From: Flavobacterium hercynium | GTDB lineage: Bacteria > Bacteroidota > Bacteroidia > Flavobacteriales > Flavobacteriaceae | NCBI RefSeq assembly: GCF_002217285.1 | Contig: NZ_MUGW01000036.1 | Coordinates: forward strand, 1 to 64,000 | Direction: 5' to 3' | Length of the DNA: 64,000 nt | Part shown: piece by piece, positions 25,899 to 36,136 of the stretch | How the letters are laid out: every line of letters starts with the position of its first letter | How positions within the stretch are numbered: the first letter of the stretch is position 1 | The notes under the pieces: generated by a model | Seen by the model: the letters and a program-made list of their open reading frames with translations, nothing else | Database searches by the model: none | What the model was told of the DNA's origin: nothing | Made by a program: the position numbers and the translations under genes

Positions 25899-26792
25899 AT
25901 GGAAAATAACGTACTAAATACCGACCAATCGCTTAGAGATTCTCAATTTGATATTCAGCATCCCAATACAGATAAATTTATAGAGACTGCACATAATGTC
26001 AAATTATATGTAAAAGATTATGGTAAAGGAAAACCGGTTATTTTAATTCATGGCTGGCCGCTTTCGAATGAAATGTGGGAATACCAAATCGATTTTCTGG
26101 TTCAAAACAATTACAGAGTAATTGCTTACGATCGTCGTGGATTTGGTAAATCTTCGCAACCTTGGGACGGATACGATTACGATACGTTAACAGATGACCT
26201 GAAAGAAATTATCGAACAGCTTCAATTAGAAAACGCAACGCTTGTTGGTTTCTCAATGGGAGGTGGTGAAGTAGTTCGTTATTTTAGCCGTTATGGTGGA
26301 AAAGGCGTTACGAAAGCAGCTTTAATTTCCTCAATTATTCCATTTTTATTAAAAACAACTGACAATCCTGAAGGACATCCAAAAGAAAAAAGCGACGGAA
26401 CTGCCACAGCTATTGCAGAGGACAGAATTGGATTTGTAGATAACTTTGGAAAAACCTTTTTTGGGATTAACATTATCAACAAACCATTGAGTACTCCTTT
26501 ATTGGAATATTACAGAATGTTATGTTCTTTTGCTTCGCCAAGAGCTACACAAAAATGTGCTGAATCTTTTTCTTATACTGATTTTAGAGATGAATTAGAT
26601 TTTATCAAAGTTCCTACTTTAATTATTCACGGTGATGATGACAAGATTGTACCGATCGATCTTACTTCTAAAAAAGCAGCCGAAGGTATTCGTAACAATA
26701 CGTATATTGTTTATGAAGGCGCACCACACGGCTTATTTTACACAGATAAAGATAAATTAAACAATGATTTATTGAGTTTTTTAAATTCGTAA
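25899..26792 (+). CDS. Alpha/beta hydrolase, non-haem haloperoxidase/arylesterase type
   Basis: A 297-residue protein without a signal peptide. It has ILIHGWPLSNEMWEYQ (oxyanion hole), the nucleophile elbow GFSMGGGE with Ser119, an acid in HGDDDKIVP, and the histidine in GAPHGLF. This pattern is that of cofactor-free haloperoxidases and related arylesterases. The first 25 residues are a variable extension. The physiological substrate is unknown. It ends at a strong terminator. Confidence 0.9.
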   Translation: MENNVLNTDQSLRDSQFDIQHPNTDKFIETAHNVKLYVKDYGKGKPVILIHGWPLSNEMWEYQIDFLVQNNYRVIAYDRRGFGKSSQPWDGYDYDTLTDDLKEIIEQLQLENATLVGFSMGGGEVVRYFSRYGGKGVTKAALISSIIPFLLKTTDNPEGHPKEKSDGTATAIAEDRIGFVDNFGKTFFGINIINKPLSTPLLEYYRMLCSFASPRATQKCAESFSYTDFRDELDFIKVPTLIIHGDDDKIVPIDLTSKKAAEGIRNNTYIVYEGAPHGLFYTDKDKLNNDLLSFLNS

Positions 26793-26816
26793 ACATTTCC
26801 ATATAAAATCAATAGA

Positions 26817-26871
26817 AACATCCAAGGAGCAAAATACAATTAAAGTAAAATGCTCTTTGGATGTTTTTTTA
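26817..26871 (+). terminator. Terminator after the haloperoxidase-type hydrolase
   Basis: A 16-pair stem (26817-26832 and 26852-26867, one G-T pair) with a 19-base loop is followed by a T run. Confidence 0.85.
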
Positions 26872-26929
26872 TTACTGATGCTCTTTTTTATCCGGAATTT
26901 AAATTTAAATTTGAATTAAAGAATATAAA

Positions 26930-27484
26930 ATGGCACGAACTTCTTCAAACATGTTACCTCTCGGAACAATTGCTCCAAACTTTAAATTAAAAGATACGAA
27001 TTCTAATAATACGTATTCTTTTGAAGATTTAAAGGGATCAAAAGGTACACTGGTTGTTTTTATGTGCAATCATTGTCCGTTTGTACTTCATGTACTTAGC
27101 GAAATCATCATGATTGCTAATGATTATCGTGTTCAAGGACTTGGTGTTATTGCAATTTCAAGCAATGATATCGAGAAATATCCACAAGACGCTCCCGAGA
27201 TCATGACGGAATTTGCTTTTCAGAACAAAATAGACTTCCCTTATTTATTCGACGAAAGTCAGGAAGTAGCCAAAAGTTATGACGCTGCCTGCACACCTGA
27301 TTTTTACTTGTTCGACAATCAGGATCGTTTGTTTTACAGAGGTCAATTAGACGATTCCAGACCTAATAACGGAATACCTTTAAGTGGAAGCGATTTGCGA
27401 AGCGCTATTGATGCTTTAATCTACAACAGAACGCTTAAAGACCCGCAAAAACCAAGTTTAGGGTGTAATATTAAATGGAAATAA
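26930..27484 (+). CDS. Thioredoxin-fold (peroxiredoxin-like) protein
   Basis: A 184-residue cytosolic redoxin of the AhpC/TSA type. The active-site region is FMCNHCPFV with a CxxC pair (Cys46, Cys49), and a third cysteine lies in DAACTPDFYLF. The family is annotated as thioredoxin-like and resembles ResA/peroxiredoxins, but here without a signal peptide or membrane anchor. Probably a thiol oxidoreductase; the substrate is unknown. Confidence 0.88.
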   Translation: MARTSSNMLPLGTIAPNFKLKDTNSNNTYSFEDLKGSKGTLVVFMCNHCPFVLHVLSEIIMIANDYRVQGLGVIAISSNDIEKYPQDAPEIMTEFAFQNKIDFPYLFDESQEVAKSYDAACTPDFYLFDNQDRLFYRGQLDDSRPNNGIPLSGSDLRSAIDALIYNRTLKDPQKPSLGCNIKWK

Positions 27485-27525
27485 TCTCCTAAAAATAACA
27501 TTACTATCCTTTAAAAAAGTTTAGT

Positions 27526-27533
27526 TATCTTTG
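27526..27533 (+). promoter_or_regulatory. -7 promoter element (TATCTTTG) for the GreA/GreB-like gene
   Basis: It matches TAnnTTTG and lies about 310 bases ahead of the GreA/GreB-like gene, so it predicts an unusually long leader. Confidence 0.6.
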
Positions 27534-27556
27534 TAGATCATCAAAAAAATAAAATT

Positions 27557-27700
27557 GTGAACAATCTATTATTTACAGCATCTTGTCATGCGTTTTCTTT
27601 TACAGGAAAACCGCTTACGGCTGTATTTGTTTCACATAGCAAGGCCTTTATCAATTAGGCCTCCGTCTATTTCATTTTCTCTTTCAGGCGGAGGATTTCT
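27557..27700 (+). other. Leader with a 33-codon ORF and two GC-rich hairpins
   Basis: Downstream of the promoter, a GTG opens a 33-codon frame (27557-27658) that starts MNNLLFTASCHAF. Its stop codon falls inside a hairpin made by two copies of the self-complementary word AGGCCT (27642-27647 and 27657-27662). A second possible stem, CCTCCG/CGGAGG (27660-27665 and 27689-27694), shares bases with the first, so the two are mutually exclusive. This arrangement resembles an attenuator, but no T-tract terminator is clear. I do not know any regulatory RNA of this form. The rest of the 27485-27842 gap is AT-rich. Confidence 0.3.
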
Positions 27701-27842
27701 TTACGTTTACCGATTCATTTTTACTTAGCGGAACTTCCTCCTCTAAATAGTTTTTTATTTAAATCATTTTTCAAACAATAAATTGTTTCTCCATTAGAAC
27801 CGGGAAACAGAACTACTTTTTATAAACTTTAATTCATTACTT

Positions 27843-28223
27843 ATGAAACCAACACCTATTTTTAGTAAAACAGATTATACTCTTTTAAGAGAATTGATCC
27901 TTAAAAGTAAAAATTCAACCAACGCAAAAGAAGCGGGACAACTTTCGCACGAATTAGACAGAGCTATAATTAGTAAAGAAAATAATCTTGAAGATTCAAT
28001 TATTAGAATTAACTCGTTTGTAACTGTTGAGGATGTAAAAGCCAATAAGCAAATGAAGATTCAAATTGTATTGCCATCGATATCTGACGTAAAGGAAGGA
28101 AAAATATCTGTTCTCGCTCCCTTAAGCGTTGCTATAATTGGGTTTAAAGAGAATGATATCGTAGACTGGGAATTGCCTGCGGGAATAAAAACTTTAAAAA
28201 TAGTTGCTGTCAGCAATATCTAA
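27843..28223 (+). CDS. GreA/GreB-family (Rnk-like) protein
   Basis: A 126-residue protein with a short helical N-terminus (1-50) and the C-terminal FKBP-like domain of GreA/GreB/Rnk (SFVTVEDVKANKQMKIQIVL ... VLAPLSVAIIGFKENDIVDW). It lacks the full antiparallel coiled-coil of Gre factors, so it should bind RNA polymerase without transcript-cleavage activity, as Rnk does. The long leader ahead of it (27534-27842) suggests post-transcriptional control. Confidence 0.82.
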   Translation: MKPTPIFSKTDYTLLRELILKSKNSTNAKEAGQLSHELDRAIISKENNLEDSIIRINSFVTVEDVKANKQMKIQIVLPSISDVKEGKISVLAPLSVAIIGFKENDIVDWELPAGIKTLKIVAVSNI

Positions 28224-28229
28224 TTTTAT

Positions 28230-28258
28230 AAACACCTCCATTGCGAAGGTGTTTTTTT
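28230..28258 (+). terminator. Terminator after the GreA/GreB-like gene
   Basis: The stem AACACCT/AGGTGTT with a 9-base loop is followed by a T tract. Confidence 0.75.
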
Positions 28259-28299
28259 ATATACTATTGTAAAAAAAGCTTATATCGTTACCTTGAACA

Positions 28300-28629
28300 T
28301 CACAATTGTGAGTCGATATAATTTGAAACAAAGACCATTTCTGCGTCTTCTAAATTGGTAAACTTTTGCATTTTTACTAAAATAGGCTTCCACTCTTCTT
28401 TTGTAAATGTCTTAGGCTGAAATAATTTATGGCAGCCTGCACAATTCTTTTCATACAAACTCTTTCCTTTTACTAATTCCGGTGCTAACTCCGTAACTTT
28501 GACTTCTGCTGCAGAGGAAGATACTGTAGAAGCAACCGGCGCCACAGGAGTTGTTGCTACTATTTTTGGAGTTCCACACGAAAAGGCAAATAAAACTATA
28601 ACAGCTGCGAATATGATTTTTAATTTCAT
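28300..28629 (-). CDS. Cytochrome c-like lipoprotein
   Basis: A 109-residue lipoprotein (lipobox FSC, Cys18) with an Ala/Val/Thr/Pro linker and one haem-binding CxxCH motif, CAGCH at 63-67. Met87 in VKMQKF is a possible axial ligand. It is a minimal mono-haem domain anchored in a membrane. It could be an electron carrier, but the domain is very short. It lies downstream of the cyclophilin-FKBP gene on the same strand, beyond that gene's terminator. Confidence 0.82.
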   Translation of the reverse strand: MKLKIIFAAVIVLFAFSCGTPKIVATTPVAPVASTVSSSAAEVKVTELAPELVKGKSLYEKNCAGCHKLFQPKTFTKEEWKPILVKMQKFTNLEDAEMVFVSNYIDSQL

Positions 28630-28654
28630 TAATGTTTTTTTTAATGGCGTAAAT

Positions 28655-28690
28655 ATAAAAAAAATCCCATTCGGCCAGCGAATGGGATTG
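28655..28690 (-). terminator. Terminator after the cyclophilin-FKBP gene
   Basis: The 11-pair stem AATCCCATTCG/CGAATGGGATT has a 5-base loop and is followed on the minus strand by a T run. Confidence 0.85.
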
Positions 28691-28724
28691 TATAGTAGAA
28701 ATAATTAAAAATTTTAGTTTTTAA

Positions 28725-29657
28725 TTATTTTACGTCCATTAATTCAACATCAAAAATCAAGGTAGCGTTTGGTGGAATTACTCCTCCAGCACCTGAAGCT
28801 CCGTATCCTAAATCAGATGGAATTACAAAACGAGCTTTGTCTCCAACTTGTAATAATGCGATACCTTCATCCCATCCTTCGATAACCTGACCTTGACCTA
28901 ATCTAAATTCGATTGGTTTTTTACGTGGGTAAGAAGAATCAAAAACTTTTCCGTTTTCTAATGAACCTTCGTAATGTACTGAAACTGTTTTACCTGCTTC
29001 CGCTTTTTTACCATCACCTTTTTGAATCATTTTGTAACGTAATCCGCTTTCTGTTTTATCAAAACCAGCAGCAAGTTGCTCCATTTTAGCTTCAGATTCT
29101 GCTTTTAAAGCTGCATCACGCTTCAAACGAGCACCTTTTAAAGCAATAAAAGCCTCAATTGCATTCCATTTTTCAGCTTCTTCACCAACTCTAATAATTT
29201 CTAAAGTCTGAAGTGTATCACCTTGTGCAACAGCATCAACAATATCCTGACCTTCGATCACGTGACCAAAAACAGTGTGTTTTCCGTCTAACCAAGAAGT
29301 TGGAACGTGTGTAATATAGAATTGAGAACCATTACTTGCAGGTCCTGAATTTGCCATTGCTAAAACTCCCGGACGATCGTGTTTTAAACTTGGGTGAAAT
29401 TCATCATCAAATTTATATCCTGGGTCTCCAGTTCCAGTTCCTTTTGGGCAACCTCCCTGAATCATAAAATCAGGTATTACTCTGTGAAATGATAAACCAT
29501 CATAGAATTTTTGTCCTTGTGGTTTAACTTTATTCTCCATATTTCCTTCTGCAAGCGCTACAAAATTACCTACAGTTCCAGGAGCTAAATCGTGTGCCAA
29601 TTTTACTAAAATTGAACCTTTGCTAGTGTTGAATTTAGCGTATATTCCGTTTTCCAT
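28725..29657 (-). CDS. Cyclophilin-FKBP fused peptidylprolyl isomerase
   Basis: A 310-residue protein carrying two unrelated prolyl-isomerase folds. Residues 1-155 form a cyclophilin (HRVIPDFMIQGGCPKGTG, ASNGSQFYIT). A helical, charged linker (about 160-205) leads to a C-terminal FKBP domain (VSVHYEGSLENGKVFDSS, GQVIEGWDEGIALLQVGD). No signal peptide is visible, so it probably acts in the cytosol as a folding chaperone. The fusion is uncommon in bacteria at large but known in Bacteroidota. Confidence 0.94.
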   Translation of the reverse strand: MENGIYAKFNTSKGSILVKLAHDLAPGTVGNFVALAEGNMENKVKPQGQKFYDGLSFHRVIPDFMIQGGCPKGTGTGDPGYKFDDEFHPSLKHDRPGVLAMANSGPASNGSQFYITHVPTSWLDGKHTVFGHVIEGQDIVDAVAQGDTLQTLEIIRVGEEAEKWNAIEAFIALKGARLKRDAALKAESEAKMEQLAAGFDKTESGLRYKMIQKGDGKKAEAGKTVSVHYEGSLENGKVFDSSYPRKKPIEFRLGQGQVIEGWDEGIALLQVGDKARFVIPSDLGYGASGAGGVIPPNATLIFDVELMDVK

Positions 29658-29680
29658 TATTGTTATTTTAAATTTTAATG

Positions 29681-29688
29681 CAAATTTA
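29681..29688 (-). promoter_or_regulatory. -7 promoter element (TAAATTTG) for the cyclophilin-FKBP gene
   Basis: It matches TAnnTTTG on the minus strand, about 23 bases before the ATG. Confidence 0.6.
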
Positions 29689-29717
29689 CAAATTAATTTT
29701 TTATCAATTTGTGGTTT

Positions 29718-30884
29718 CTATTTTTTAGAAGAAGACTTAAATGTAACACCGTAAACCACCAAAGATAATAGTGATAAAGCAGCACATCCGATCGTTACAG
29801 CATGCCATCCGCCTAATTTCCATAATAATAATCCGTATGCTGTACCAGCTGCCGTTCCTAAAAAACTAAATGACATAAATACAGTATTTAATCTGTTTCG
29901 TGCTTCCGGTAATAAAGAGTAAACTCTTGTTTGATTGGAGATATGAACACCCTGAATTCCAATGTCTATTAGAACAATCCCAATAACTATTCCTGCGATA
30001 CTTTCTATTGAAAAGTAAAATACGATAAAGCTAATCAGCATTAACAAGCAACCATAACCTACGGCAACTCTTGGACTTCCTTTATCTCCCATTTTACCTA
30101 CCAAAGGCGCTGCCAAAGCTCCTGAAGCTCCTACAATTCCAAAAAGTCCAATGTGAGAACTATTCAAATTAAAAGGAGATTCCGAAAGCAACAATACCAT
30201 TGTAGTCCAGAAAGCGCCAAACTGAGCAAAACAGAAAACATTGATTAAAGTAGCTTCACGCAAAAGTGGCTGTGTTTTTATTAATGTAAAAAGCGATTTA
30301 ATTAATTGCCCGTAGGTTCCCTGAAATTGAGGTCTGTTTACCGGAAATTTATTTTGAATTACAAAAAAGATCAGCGTACAAATTCCGGCGGCAATCAAAA
30401 ACATAGATCTCCATCCCAGAATCTGACCAACAAATCCGCTTAATGTTCTGGAAAGCAAAACTCCAAGAAGTAATCCACTCATGATGGTTCCGACAACCTT
30501 CCCTCGTTCTTCCGGTGCAGTTAATGAAGCAGCCAGAGGCAAAATAAGCTGTGGAACAATAGAGGTGATTCCTATAAGTAAAGAGGCTATTTGCAAAACT
30601 AAGAAACTCTTTGCCGTAGCTGCAATTATCAAAGCGACGACAGAGGCTAAAGTCGTAATTAGAATTTGCTTTTTTCGCTCAATTTTATCACCTAACGGAA
30701 CCATAAAAAACAGTCCGATGGCATAACCTCCCTGAGTCAGATAAGCTATTGTTCCGGCATTGGCTTCGGGAATATTAAATTCTTTGGCAATTAAAACAAT
30801 TAAAGGCTGGCAGTAATACAGGTTTGCAACTATAAGACCAGTGCAAGCTGCCATAAACAAGACATTCGTTTTAGTTAAATTCAT
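29718..30884 (-). CDS. MFS transporter (drug:H+ antiporter-1 type)
   Basis: A 388-residue permease with about 12 transmembrane helices. Loop 2-3 carries the MFS motif A, PLGDKIERKKQI. The first helix region (LIVANLYYCQPLIVLIA) is the usual start of the YnfM/AraJ-like DHA1 group, which exports drugs, sugars or amino acids. The substrate is unknown. A -7 element lies only 4 bases before the ATG, so the mRNA may be leaderless. Confidence 0.9.
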   Translation of the reverse strand: MNLTKTNVLFMAACTGLIVANLYYCQPLIVLIAKEFNIPEANAGTIAYLTQGGYAIGLFFMVPLGDKIERKKQILITTLASVVALIIAATAKSFLVLQIASLLIGITSIVPQLILPLAASLTAPEERGKVVGTIMSGLLLGVLLSRTLSGFVGQILGWRSMFLIAAGICTLIFFVIQNKFPVNRPQFQGTYGQLIKSLFTLIKTQPLLREATLINVFCFAQFGAFWTTMVLLLSESPFNLNSSHIGLFGIVGASGALAAPLVGKMGDKGSPRVAVGYGCLLMLISFIVFYFSIESIAGIVIGIVLIDIGIQGVHISNQTRVYSLLPEARNRLNTVFMSFSFLGTAAGTAYGLLLWKLGGWHAVTIGCAALSLLSLVVYGVTFKSSSKK

Positions 30885-30888
30885 GTTG

Positions 30889-30896
30889 CAAAAATA
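30889..30896 (-). promoter_or_regulatory. -7 promoter element (TATTTTTG) for the MFS gene
   Basis: It matches TAnnTTTG on the minus strand. It ends 4 bases before the ATG, so transcription would begin at or next to the start codon. Confidence 0.5.
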
Positions 30897-30999
30897 CTAT
30901 TCTAATTAGTACCTGAACTTAAAAAAGAATACAAAATTTTCTAATTAGCGTATCTAATTTTTACTTTACTGCTAAAAATTATTGATTTCCAAGTCGTTA

Positions 31000-31347
31000 T
31001 TATTTCAAAAAATCTTCTCTCATCGGACTAAATACATCTGTCAAAAGTCCACTTTCTAAACAAACCACACCATGAACAGCATGAGGCGGGATATAAAAAC
31101 TATCTCCTTCTTTTAAGGTTTGTGTAACACCACTGATTGTAACATCGAATGTACCACTCGAAATATAGGTTACCTGAGAATGATAGTGTTCGTGCAAAAC
31201 GCCAACACCACCTTTTTCAAAAGCAACATTTACCAGCATAACTTTATCATCGTAGGCGAGAATTTTGCGTTTGATTCCTTCCCCAACCACTTCCCACTCA
31301 ATATCATCTCCTTTTATAAACTCTTTACTTGTTCCCAAACTTTGCAT
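31000..31347 (-). CDS. Cupin-domain protein
   Basis: A 115-residue single-domain cupin. The metal-binding motif reads GVLHEHYHSQ (His52, His54, Gln58 or His56), with a final ligand His92 in PPHAVHG. Small cupins of this type bind a divalent metal and act as isomerases, dioxygenases or sensors. The exact reaction is not deducible. Its own -7 element lies just upstream. Confidence 0.88.
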   Translation of the reverse strand: MQSLGTSKEFIKGDDIEWEVVGEGIKRKILAYDDKVMLVNVAFEKGGVGVLHEHYHSQVTYISSGTFDVTISGVTQTLKEGDSFYIPPHAVHGVVCLESGLLTDVFSPMREDFLK

Positions 31348-31369
31348 ATCCGTTATTTTATAATTTTTA

Positions 31370-31377
31370 CAAAAATA
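31370..31377 (-). promoter_or_regulatory. -7 promoter element (TATTTTTG) for the cupin gene
   Basis: It matches TAnnTTTG on the minus strand, 22 bases before the ATG. Confidence 0.55.
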
Positions 31378-31455
31378 AGATTTTTAGACGATTATCTTTT
31401 AGACCTGTTTTTTGAAATGAAAATAAAATCAGGTAACAGAATTTCATTTCTGTTA

Positions 31456-31815
31456 TTACAAATTAATTCCGACTAACTTTTTAATATCAACTTCCTGAGG
31501 AGGCGATTGATCTTTTTCCGTTTTTATGGCATTGACCTGACCATCTTTGCCTACATATACATAGGTAAGATCCCAATGATTAGAACCTGCAATCCCTGTA
31601 TTATTACTGGAACCATTGCCAGAATTCGTATAAATCTGATCTCCATAAATTAATACTTCGCCGTCTTTATAATTTTCGATAGTTCGTACAGGAGGTCCCC
31701 AACTCTTAACAAGATCTTGCTTTGGTTTTCCTACCCATTGTGCGGTTGTACTTTTTGTGCCTGAACATGATAGATGAAAAATCAGTATCAATGTGACTAA
31801 AAATATTTTTCTCAT
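31456..31815 (-). CDS. Small lipoprotein, BamE/SmpA-like in outline
   Basis: A 119-residue lipoprotein (lipobox LSC, Cys17). The mature sequence begins AQWVGKPKQDLVKSWGPPV and later has ENYKDGEVLIYG, the strand pattern seen in small BamE/SmpA-fold lipoproteins. A Gly/Ser/Asn-rich loop (TNSGNGSSNNTG) interrupts it. I cannot assign a function. The similarity to BamE is only in general pattern. Confidence 0.75.
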   Translation of the reverse strand: MRKIFLVTLILIFHLSCSGTKSTTAQWVGKPKQDLVKSWGPPVRTIENYKDGEVLIYGDQIYTNSGNGSSNNTGIAGSNHWDLTYVYVGKDGQVNAIKTEKDQSPPQEVDIKKLVGINL

Positions 31816-32024
31816 AAGACTGTGGTATTATTTTAGAAATCGAATTCCTATAAAAGTAGAGGTTATTTCTTAAAAAACAGCAGAAAATACAAATGAAAAG
31901 GTTAAATTAACATTAAGAAAAGCACCATCATCTAAATATTTCTTAAAAAAAATAATTATCTCCCAACATCAAGTTAGTTTACTTTCCATTTTTAAAATCT
32001 TTAATTTCTCAACTTTTAACTTTG

Positions 32025-32032
32025 TATCTTTG
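32025..32032 (+). promoter_or_regulatory. -7 promoter element (TATCTTTG) for trmD
   Basis: It matches TAnnTTTG 24 bases before the trmD ATG. Confidence 0.7.
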
Positions 32033-32056
32033 CCTTTAAAATTTTGAAAAAATAAA

Positions 32057-32734
32057 ATGCGAATTGATATAATAACGATTTTGCCGGAATTACTCCGAAG
32101 CCCTTTTGAAGCTTCGATTATGAAACGTGCTATAGATAAAGGTTTAGTCGAAGTACATTTTCATAATTTAAGAGATTACACAACCAACAAACAAAAAAGT
32201 GTTGATGATTATCCTTTTGGCGGAGGTGCCGGAATGGTTATGACCGTACAGCCAATTGATGCTTGTATTACACATTTAAAAAGCGAACGCGAATACGACG
32301 AAATCATTTATATGTCGCCAGACGGAGAAACGCTTAATCAAAAGATGGCGAATACCATGTCTATGTATGAAAACATCATTATTTTATGCGGACATTATAA
32401 AGGAGTCGATCAGCGTGTTAGAGATCATTTTATTACTAAAGAAATATCTATTGGAGATTACGTTTTATCCGGAGGAGAATTAGGTGCTTTGGTTTTATCT
32501 GACGCCTTAATACGATTGATTCCAGGTGTTTTAAGCGACGAAACTTCGGCATTGACTGACAGCTTTCAGGATAATCTGCTTTCCGGACCAATATATACAA
32601 GACCAGCCGACTACAAAGGATGGAAAGTCCCTGAGGTTTTAACAAGCGGTCATTTTGCCAAAATCGACAAATGGAGAGAAGATATGGCATACGAACATAC
32701 CAAAAATAGACGCCCGGATTTGCTTGAAGAGTAA
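32057..32734 (+). CDS. trmD: tRNA (guanine-N1)-methyltransferase
   Basis: It methylates G37 of tRNAs to prevent frameshifting, using S-adenosylmethionine bound in a trefoil knot. The 225-residue protein contains the knot sequence [20 protein letters not shown] and the N-terminal [10 protein letters not shown] loop. Length is normal for the shorter TrmD forms. It lies just ahead of rplS, the widespread trmD-rplS order, though each gene here has its own promoter. Confidence 0.97.
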   Translation: MRIDIITILPELLRSPFEASIMKRAIDKGLVEVHFHNLRDYTTNKQKSVDDYPFGGGAGMVMTVQPIDACITHLKSEREYDEIIYMSPDGETLNQKMANTMSMYENIIILCGHYKGVDQRVRDHFITKEISIGDYVLSGGELGALVLSDALIRLIPGVLSDETSALTDSFQDNLLSGPIYTRPADYKGWKVPEVLTSGHFAKIDKWREDMAYEHTKNRRPDLLEE

Positions 32735-32737
32735 TTT

Positions 32738-32835
32738 GTGGTTTGTTGTTTTGAGTTTATTGTTTATTGTTTTTGCTTTTGAGTTTCAGGTTTCAGGCCT
32801 AAAGCTTAAAGCCTATCGCGTAAAGCTTAAAAAAA
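32738..32835. repeat. Degenerate short-word repeats between trmD and rplS
   Basis: Reiterated words GTTTATTGTTTATTGTTTTTG, TTTCAGGTTTCAGGC and AAAGCTTAAAGCC... AAAGCTTAAA follow one another. No reading frame is evident. Confidence 0.65.
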
Positions 32836-32870
32836 AAGCAATTTACAATTTATAATTCATAATTATTTTC

Positions 32871-32878
32871 TACATTTG
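32871..32878 (+). promoter_or_regulatory. -7 promoter element (TACATTTG) for rplS
   Basis: It matches TAnnTTTG and predicts a leader of about 65 bases before the rplS ATG. Confidence 0.7.
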
Positions 32879-32881
32879 CAC

Positions 32882-32950
32882 CCGAATTAGACTAACCTCT
32901 GGCGAAATCCGTGAATGTTGCTCTATATAAAAACAAAATTATAAGATACC
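32882..32950 (+). other. rplS 5' leader, candidate r-protein autoregulatory region
   Basis: The predicted leader contains an unusually GC-rich block for this genome (CTAACCTCTGGCGAAATCCG), with a small possible hairpin GG(CGAAAT)CC. Ribosomal protein leaders in Flavobacteria have been proposed from comparative work; whether this is one I cannot check. Confidence 0.35.
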
Positions 32951-33301
32951 ATGGCAGATTTAATGAAATTCGTTCAAACCGAATTAGTTGCTAAAAAAGA
33001 TTTCCCTGTTTTCGGAGCTGGAGATACTATCACAGTTTACTACGAAATTAAAGAGGGTGAAAAAACAAGAACTCAGTTTTTTAAAGGAGTTGTTATTCAA
33101 AGAAGAGGTTCTGGAAACACAGAAACTTTTACTATTCGTAAAATGTCTGGAGCTATTGGAGTTGAGCGTATCTTCCCAGTAAACTTACCAGCTTTACAAA
33201 AAATTGAAATCAACAAAAAAGGAGCTGTACGTAGAGCTAGAATTTTCTACTTCAGAGAACTTACTGGTAAAAAAGCTAAGATTAAAGATAAAAGAAGATA
33301 A
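32951..33301 (+). CDS. rplS: 50S ribosomal protein L19
   Basis: A component of the large ribosomal subunit at the interface with the 30S subunit. The 116-residue protein shows the L19 core FGAGDTITVYYEIKEGEKTR, QFFKGVVIQRRGSG and FTIRKMSGAIGVERIFPVNL, then a basic C-terminal tail (KLRDKRR-like, here KAKIKDKRR). It ends at a strong terminator. Confidence 0.98.
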   Translation: MADLMKFVQTELVAKKDFPVFGAGDTITVYYEIKEGEKTRTQFFKGVVIQRRGSGNTETFTIRKMSGAIGVERIFPVNLPALQKIEINKKGAVRRARIFYFRELTGKKAKIKDKRR

Positions 33302-33320
33302 TCATTTATCACTTTATTAT

Positions 33321-33358
33321 AAAAAACTCGTTTCATGTATTGTGAAACGAGTTTTTTT
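33321..33358 (+). terminator. Terminator after rplS
   Basis: A 15-pair stem with core ACTCGTTTCA/TGAAACGAGT and a 7-base loop is followed by a T tract. Confidence 0.92.
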
Positions 33359-33429
33359 ATGCCTTATTTTTCAAAATGACAAAACTGTAATATTTTAATA
33401 TCAAAATCACCAATTTCTCAATATAATGA

Positions 33430-35805
<2,376 letters not shown>

Positions 35806-35881
35806 CATAATATTTTATTAAAATTTTTAACAAAACATTTTAATAAAATCCTATTTGACGTCAAAATGTCATAAAAAACAG

Positions 35882-35913
35882 AAAAAGACAACGTAAATGT
35901 TGTCTTTTTTTTT
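35882..35913 (+). terminator. Terminator after icd
   Basis: The 11-pair stem AAAAAGACAAC/GTTGTCTTTTT with loop GTAAAT is followed by T. The same hairpin, with loop GTAAAA, is found at 39427-39458. Confidence 0.88.
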
Positions 35914-36136
35914 ACCCTTAAATGACAAAATAGTGTCTTTCATATACCACATATCTTACTATTTATCAAACATTAGAGCAACATAAAAAAAATAAATTTA
36001 AACTTATTTTACGATTAAAGGTCTTTAATATATTAATTAGAGACAACATTCAACACAACACAATACTCTTTAACAAATATTTAACAGTTGACGTTAATTA
36101 GAATAGGTAATTATGCATAATCAAAAAAATAATGTT
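35914..36136. other. AT-rich gap ahead of the first TonB-dependent receptor
   Basis: No gene is visible. There is no TAnnTTTG element close to the receptor start, so its promoter may be of another sigma type. The DNA is very A/T-rich, with several TTAA and ATTTAAC words. Confidence 0.4.

Noticed and set aside
27485-27556. tRNA or small RNA gene in the gap ahead of the GreA/GreB-like gene
   Set aside because: No cloverleaf, no T-loop sequence and no CCA. Only an AT-rich start region and the promoter are visible.
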